A stretch of 64,000 bases of DNA from contig NC_063012.1 of NCBI RefSeq assembly GCF_020509005.1, positions 7,130,001 to 7,194,000 of the forward strand. Direction: 5' to 3'. Positions 62,471 to 64,000 of the stretch are shown in pieces; position 1 is the first letter of the stretch, and each line of letters opens with the position of its first letter. Position numbers and translations under genes: made by a program. The stretch is from Fulvia fulva (taxonomy: Eukaryota; Ascomycota; Dothideomycetes; Mycosphaerellales; Mycosphaerellaceae). A model generated the notes under the pieces. The model searched no databases, was not told the DNA's origin, and saw only the letters and a program-made list of their open reading frames with translations.

Positions 62471-62661
62471 ATCAGCGCTGTCTCGCACAATATGATGCTC
62501 TCTCCGTGTAATTCGTCGAGGCTTCCCGTCCACACTTTCTGCGCACAGACCATCACTCCTTCGGCAGGATCCGCGCTGCTGTTCCGAACCTGAACCTCGT
62601 TCAAAGCTCTCCCTGTGGTAACCGGAGGCATTGACGACCAGCACACACATCAACCACCACA

Positions 62662-63617
62662 ATGAACTCCCTCCGTGTCGCCCGAACTGCTCTCAGAGCC
62701 CGTTCCTCCACCTTCAGGACTGCCCAGCCGCTCCTGAAGCGCACATATGCCGATGTCGCGCCCGACAAGATCCAGTTGACTTTGGCTCTGCCGCACCAGG
62801 TGTGTTTATACCATGACTTCGGAGGAGCAGAGTCGCAAAAGTGGCCTCTTGCAACAGGCCCTACGAAAACATGCAGAAGGGAAATACTGACAGTTGCGCG
62901 CAGGCTATCTACAAGTCGCAGGATGTGTATGTCCCTTCCACCTAGAACCGAACCATTACCGAGAGCACGAGAGCGATATCGCGACACGAGACTGGCGGCA
63001 TGAGAATACAGGGCTGACGGTGATACAGCGTGCAGGTGAACATCCCAGCCGAGTCCGGAGAGATGGGTGTTCTTGCCAGCCACGTTCCTTCCATCGAGCA
63101 GCTTAAGCCAGGTCTTGTTGAGGTCATTGAGGAGAGCGGTGGCAGCAAGCAATTCTTCTGTACGTTGAGACACCATTTCAGTGAATGAGGCGGAAAAGAA
63201 ATGCGACATTGCATGGATGCTTGGGGCCATGGAGTTGGATTTGGGAAAGTCGGACATGAAGAGATGTAACGGCTAATACCGCTGTGTATAGTGTCCGGTG
63301 GTTTCGCGACCGTCCAGCCAGGCTCGATCTTGAGCATCAACGCCGTCGAGGGATACCCACTCGAGGACTTCAGCGCGGATGTAAGTGATGAAGGGCAGAT
63401 GCTCGTGCAATGCGTGACACTGATATGTTTGAACAGGCCGTGAGGAATCTGATCGCTGAGGCACAGAAGATTGCCGGCGGTAGCGGTAGCGAGCAGGATG
63501 TCGCTGAGGCTAAGATTGAGCTCGAGGTGTGTATCGAATCAACATCCTGTGCACCTGAACCTTCTTCCACTAACTATCGAACAGGTTCTCGAGAGTCTGC
63601 AAGCCAACCTCAAGTAG
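62662..63617 (+). CDS. atp16: ATP synthase F1 delta subunit, mitochondrial
   Basis: Six exons, 62662-62799, 62904-62926, 63029-63159, 63292-63380, 63437-63526 and 63585-63617, encode 167 residues, the family norm. Introns (104, 102, 132, 56 and 58 nt) have canonical ends; the second exon is only 23 nt (AIYKSQDV). The chain starts with a presequence MNSLRVARTALRARSSTFR, then KIQLTLALPHQ, VVQVNIPAESGEMGVLA, HVPSIEQLKPGLVEVIEE and SGGFATVQPGSILSINAVEG. The C-terminal helical hairpin is NLIAEAQKIAGGSGSEQDVA and VLESLQANLK. It corresponds to bacterial epsilon and forms part of the central stalk linking F1 catalysis to the c-ring. Without splicing the frame breaks at once, so the exon model is forced by the protein. 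Confidence 0.94.
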
Positions 63618-63790
63618 AGATTGCGCATGTACATATTGTATACCATCAGCGGCCTTTCGAGCATCACAGTCGAGAAGTAGCGATGCCATAGATTGTGCAG
63701 TTGCAGCTTCCCCTTTTGTTACAGTGACGAACAGACAAGCACGCTTGCCACGCGATGTAGCTACTTCTTACCCGCCATGTCCTGATACCT

Positions 63791-64000
63791 TCATCTCACA
63801 GCTGGAGGCAAAACACCTCTCGCACCCTGAGCATCTTTTGTGACTTGTCTCGAGATTTGTCCACCTGCATCAACGACATCATTCATTCGTTCACAGATCT
63901 CGAAATCTCCATGTAACGACACCACCGCCGCAGGCGGAGTGCAGCCTACATGCTTTCTCTTCCGGCCAAGGACGATCACCCTCTCTTCCCGCCGAGCAGC
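63791..64000 (-). CDS. 3' end of an unidentified gene running off the right edge
   Basis: An open frame enters from the edge and ends at a stop at complement(63791-63793), giving about 69 residues. It includes REERVIVLGRKRKHVGCTPP, AAVVSLHGDFEICERMNDVV and SRQVTKDAQGARGVLP. Composition is protein-like and not repetitive, but I do not recognise a family. The upstream exons are outside the window. It is convergent with atp16 with about 170 bp between stops. Confidence 0.45.
   Translation of the reverse strand, partial: AARREERVIVLGRKRKHVGCTPPAAVVSLHGDFEICERMNDVVDAGGQISRQVTKDAQGARGVLPPAVR

Noticed and set aside
1..64000. tRNA, rRNA, CRISPR, intact transposon or viral sequence
   Set aside because: I scanned for T-loop GTTCGA contexts with partners, rRNA-like stretches, regularly spaced repeats and reverse-transcriptase or transposase motifs, and found none I could support by eye.

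Overview
This window is gene-dense nuclear DNA from a filamentous ascomycete. The short introns (mostly 45-110 nt, GTRNGY donors, CTAAC-like branch sites, YAG acceptors), GC-rich coding sequence, and fungal-specific families (SAT4/PTH11-type membrane protein, Zn2Cys6 factor, CFEM-less Asp f 2/Pra1 zincophore, Mus7/MMS22, microbial opsin) all point to Pezizomycotina. Gene content and protein flavour suggest a Dothideomycete, possibly Mycosphaerellales/Capnodiales; that placement is an inference. I found no bacterial operons, CRISPR arrays, rRNA, convincing tRNA or intact transposon. The order is a typical fungal mix of convergent and divergent pairs.

Left third (1-24966): 3' part of a SAT4-family membrane protein; an unrecognised charged protein with an in-frame TGA; ribosomal protein L3 (four exons); an HSL-type alpha/beta hydrolase; an HMG-box transcription factor; a GatC-like mitochondrial amidotransferase subunit; a small hypothetical protein; alpha-SNAP (sec17); the very large Mus7/MMS22 repair protein; topoisomerase III; and the SWR1 subunit Swc3. 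mus7 and top3 are convergent neighbours that both act in replication-fork repair.

Middle (25222-41142): a Zn2Cys6 transcription factor broken by several lesions; a P-loop kinase-like protein; then the most interesting locus, a divergent pair of a secreted zinc-binding Asp f 2/Pra1 homologue (minus) and a ZIP zinc transporter (plus) sharing a 1.3-kb promoter rich in PacC-type GCCAAG sites and carrying two CAAGGT (zinc-response type) cores. Both proteins carry the same C-H-x-H-x5/6-C motif, six times in the transporter. Next come a small CxxC protein, a DUF3074 (START-like) protein, an unrecognised 721-aa protein, a microbial opsin with all residues expected of a light-driven proton pump, and an RPEL-repeat protein.

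Right third (43675-64000): MSG5-like dual-specificity phosphatase behind a long non-coding leader; Utp7 divergent from mitochondrial aspartate aminotransferase; the Ypd1 histidine phosphotransfer protein; a GT34 mannosyltransferase-like protein; a Gep3-type permuted GTPase convergent with a tetraspanin; a six-exon RBR ubiquitin ligase; a coiled-coil protein resembling Atg28; the F1-ATP synthase delta subunit (six exons, one of 23 nt); and a gene running off the right edge.

Exon boundaries were derived by hand from splice signals, frame and family resemblance; no alignment or transcript data were available.
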